Shown here: piece after piece, positions 31,452-32,310 of the stretch
Layout: every line of letters starts with the position of its first letter
How positions within the stretch are numbered: the first letter of the stretch is position 1
From: Candidatus Gastranaerophilales bacterium
GTDB taxonomy: Bacteria; Cyanobacteriota; Vampirovibrionia; Gastranaerophilales; Gastranaerophilaceae
DNA length: 32,310 nt
Direction: 5' to 3'
NCBI GenBank assembly: GCA_944327215.1
Contig: CALVGY010000005.1
Location: 1 to 32,310, forward strand
Made by a program: the position numbers and the translations under genes
Notes under the pieces: generated by a model
Database searches by the model: none
Seen by the model: only the letters and a program-made list of their open reading frames with translations
Told to the model about the DNA's origin: nothing

Positions 31452-32165
31452 TTATCCTTCCCCAAACGGAGTTAATTTATACCCAACGTTAGTAACAGTA
31501 TGCAAATATTTAGGATGTTTCGCATCAGGTTCAATTTTATTACGCAAACCGCCAACATGAACCCTCAACATTCTGACATCATCGCTGCTGTCATATCCCC
31601 ATACTTCATCAAGTAAAGTTGCCAAAGTTACAGGGTTGTTAAAATGCTGCATCAAACAATACAATATTTCAAACTCAGTCGGTGTCAATTTAACCTTTTT
31701 ATTAACAACCACAGCCTCTAAAGTTTCAGGGAAAATCTCTATATCACCCGCATTCAAAACTTCATCAGACAAAGCAGATTTGTCTTCATTGAATACTTGA
31801 TTTCGTCTTAGCAAAACCCTTATTCTCAAAAGCACTTCCTGCACATCAAAAGGTTTTACCAAATAATCGTCAGCACCGCAATCAAACCCCTCAGTCTTAT
31901 CATCAATAGTTCCCTTTGCAGTAAGCATCAAAATAGGAATAGCAAGTTTTGCCTGTCTTATGTTTTTGCATACATCAAAACCGTTCATTTTAGGCATCAT
32001 AACATCAAGCAAAATCAAATCATAAGTATTGTTCAAAGCTTTATTCAAGCCTTCCATACCGTCACGTGCCGTATCGACAAAATATCCGCTTGCTCTTACA
32101 TCAAATTCAAGCAAATCTCTGATTTCGTCATCATCGTCAACAATTAAAATTCTTTTTTCCTGCAT
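31452..32165 (-). CDS. OmpR-family response regulator
   Basis: A 237-residue regulator. The receiver domain (5-118) has the acidic pair D11/D12, phospho-acceptor D54 in LLLDVMMPKMNGFDV, T82 and K104 (VKPF). A winged-helix domain (about 140-232) follows with LTPTEFEILYCLM and VRMLRVHVGGLRNKI, and the C-terminal TVTNVGYKL. It is partner of the adjacent kinase. AAGGGTG precedes the ATG and TATAAT at 32199-32194 on the minus strand is a plausible -10. It is the first gene of the regulator-kinase-tadA-TIGR02757 operon. Confidence 0.95.
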   Translation of the reverse strand: MQEKRILIVDDDDEIRDLLEFDVRASGYFVDTARDGMEGLNKALNNTYDLILLDVMMPKMNGFDVCKNIRQAKLAIPILMLTAKGTIDDKTEGFDCGADDYLVKPFDVQEVLLRIRVLLRRNQVFNEDKSALSDEVLNAGDIEIFPETLEAVVVNKKVKLTPTEFEILYCLMQHFNNPVTLATLLDEVWGYDSSDDVRMLRVHVGGLRNKIEPDAKHPKYLHTVTNVGYKLTPFGEG

Positions 32166-32310
32166 GCAAACACCCTTAATCTAATCAAAATATATTATAT
32201 TTTATAGTATAAAAATTTAAAAATTTTTGCAATTAATTATAAAGAAAACTAAATAAAAAATAATAAATCACCACATTTCCCTATTTTATGCTTATACCTA
32301 AAGGGGATTA
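32166..32310. promoter_or_regulatory. upstream region of the two-component operon
   Basis: AT-rich, no gene. It holds TATAAT (32199-32194, minus strand) as the likely -10 of the response regulator gene; the -35 (TTTTAA, 32222-32217) is weak. Nothing else recognisable up to the window end. Confidence 0.4.

Noticed and set aside
1-32310. tRNA or rRNA genes, CRISPR arrays, insertion sequences, prophage or defence islands
   Set aside because: I scanned the gaps by eye for T-loop patterns, regular direct repeats, terminal inverted repeats with transposase, and integrases, and saw none.

Overview
The window is an AT-rich (about one third G+C by eye), gene-dense bacterial chromosome segment with no tRNA, rRNA, insertion sequence, phage block or CRISPR array that I can see. 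The gene set points to a Gram-negative-type envelope (lpxC, lpxD, heptose-1-P adenylyltransferase) combined with several features common in the cyanobacterial/Melainabacteria branch: a PC4-like coactivator, a long PPi-dependent phosphofructokinase, GCS2-type glutamate-cysteine ligase, HEAT-repeat protein, short N-terminal PSFTS-like peptide on a membrane-anchored protein, and a histidine kinase with the Asn-type G1 box often seen in cyanobacteria. My best guess is a gut-type Vampirovibrionia/Melainabacteria (Gastranaerophilales-like) genome; this is inference, not proof.

Layout. 1-2832 (minus): a lipid A operon, heptose-1-P adenylyltransferase, a small degenerate GIY-YIG protein, lpxD, lpxC and the first 13 codons of a further gene (probably fabZ). 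2877-4731 (minus): dapB-asd, lysine/aspartate pathway, ending at a terminator. 4784-12122 (plus): PC4-like protein, priA, PPi-phosphofructokinase, a soluble PAS/GAF histidine kinase and a HEAT-repeat protein. 12207-12695: a divergent pair of small HTH proteins around an operator-like inverted repeat. 12688-16453 (minus): glycosyltransferase, short HPF, a Cys-rich small protein, MntP and a DUF4127 protein. 16502-21711: menG/ubiE, a 2-hydroxyacid dehydrogenase, an unannotated G+C-rich stretch ending in a strong plus-strand terminator (candidate ncRNA), glutamate-cysteine ligase, rsmA-ispE. 21760-26856: a large lineage-specific LysM-like/glycine-alanine-rich protein, an oligopeptide-type ABC ATPase, a membrane-anchored amidohydrolase-like protein, bioY and rimI. 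27063-32165: a GGDEF-family protein with a damaged signature, a SAM-methyltransferase-like protein and a four-gene minus operon (response regulator, sensor kinase, tadA, TIGR02757).

Two sequence-level patterns stand out. First, at least six genes (starts at 9272, 12422, 13473, 16453, 23643, 26856) have a -10-like hexamer exactly six bases before the start codon and no Shine-Dalgarno, which is what leaderless mRNAs look like; most other genes have clear AGGAG-type sites. Second, many promoters look like extended -10 elements (TGnTAwAAT), often with a weak -35. The most interesting unexplained items are the candidate ncRNA at about 18336-18640, the cluster of nested CATG-rich inverted repeats at 14450-14587, the catalytically eroded GIY-YIG protein inside the lipid A operon, and several signalling or enzyme genes whose diagnostic active-site residues are changed.
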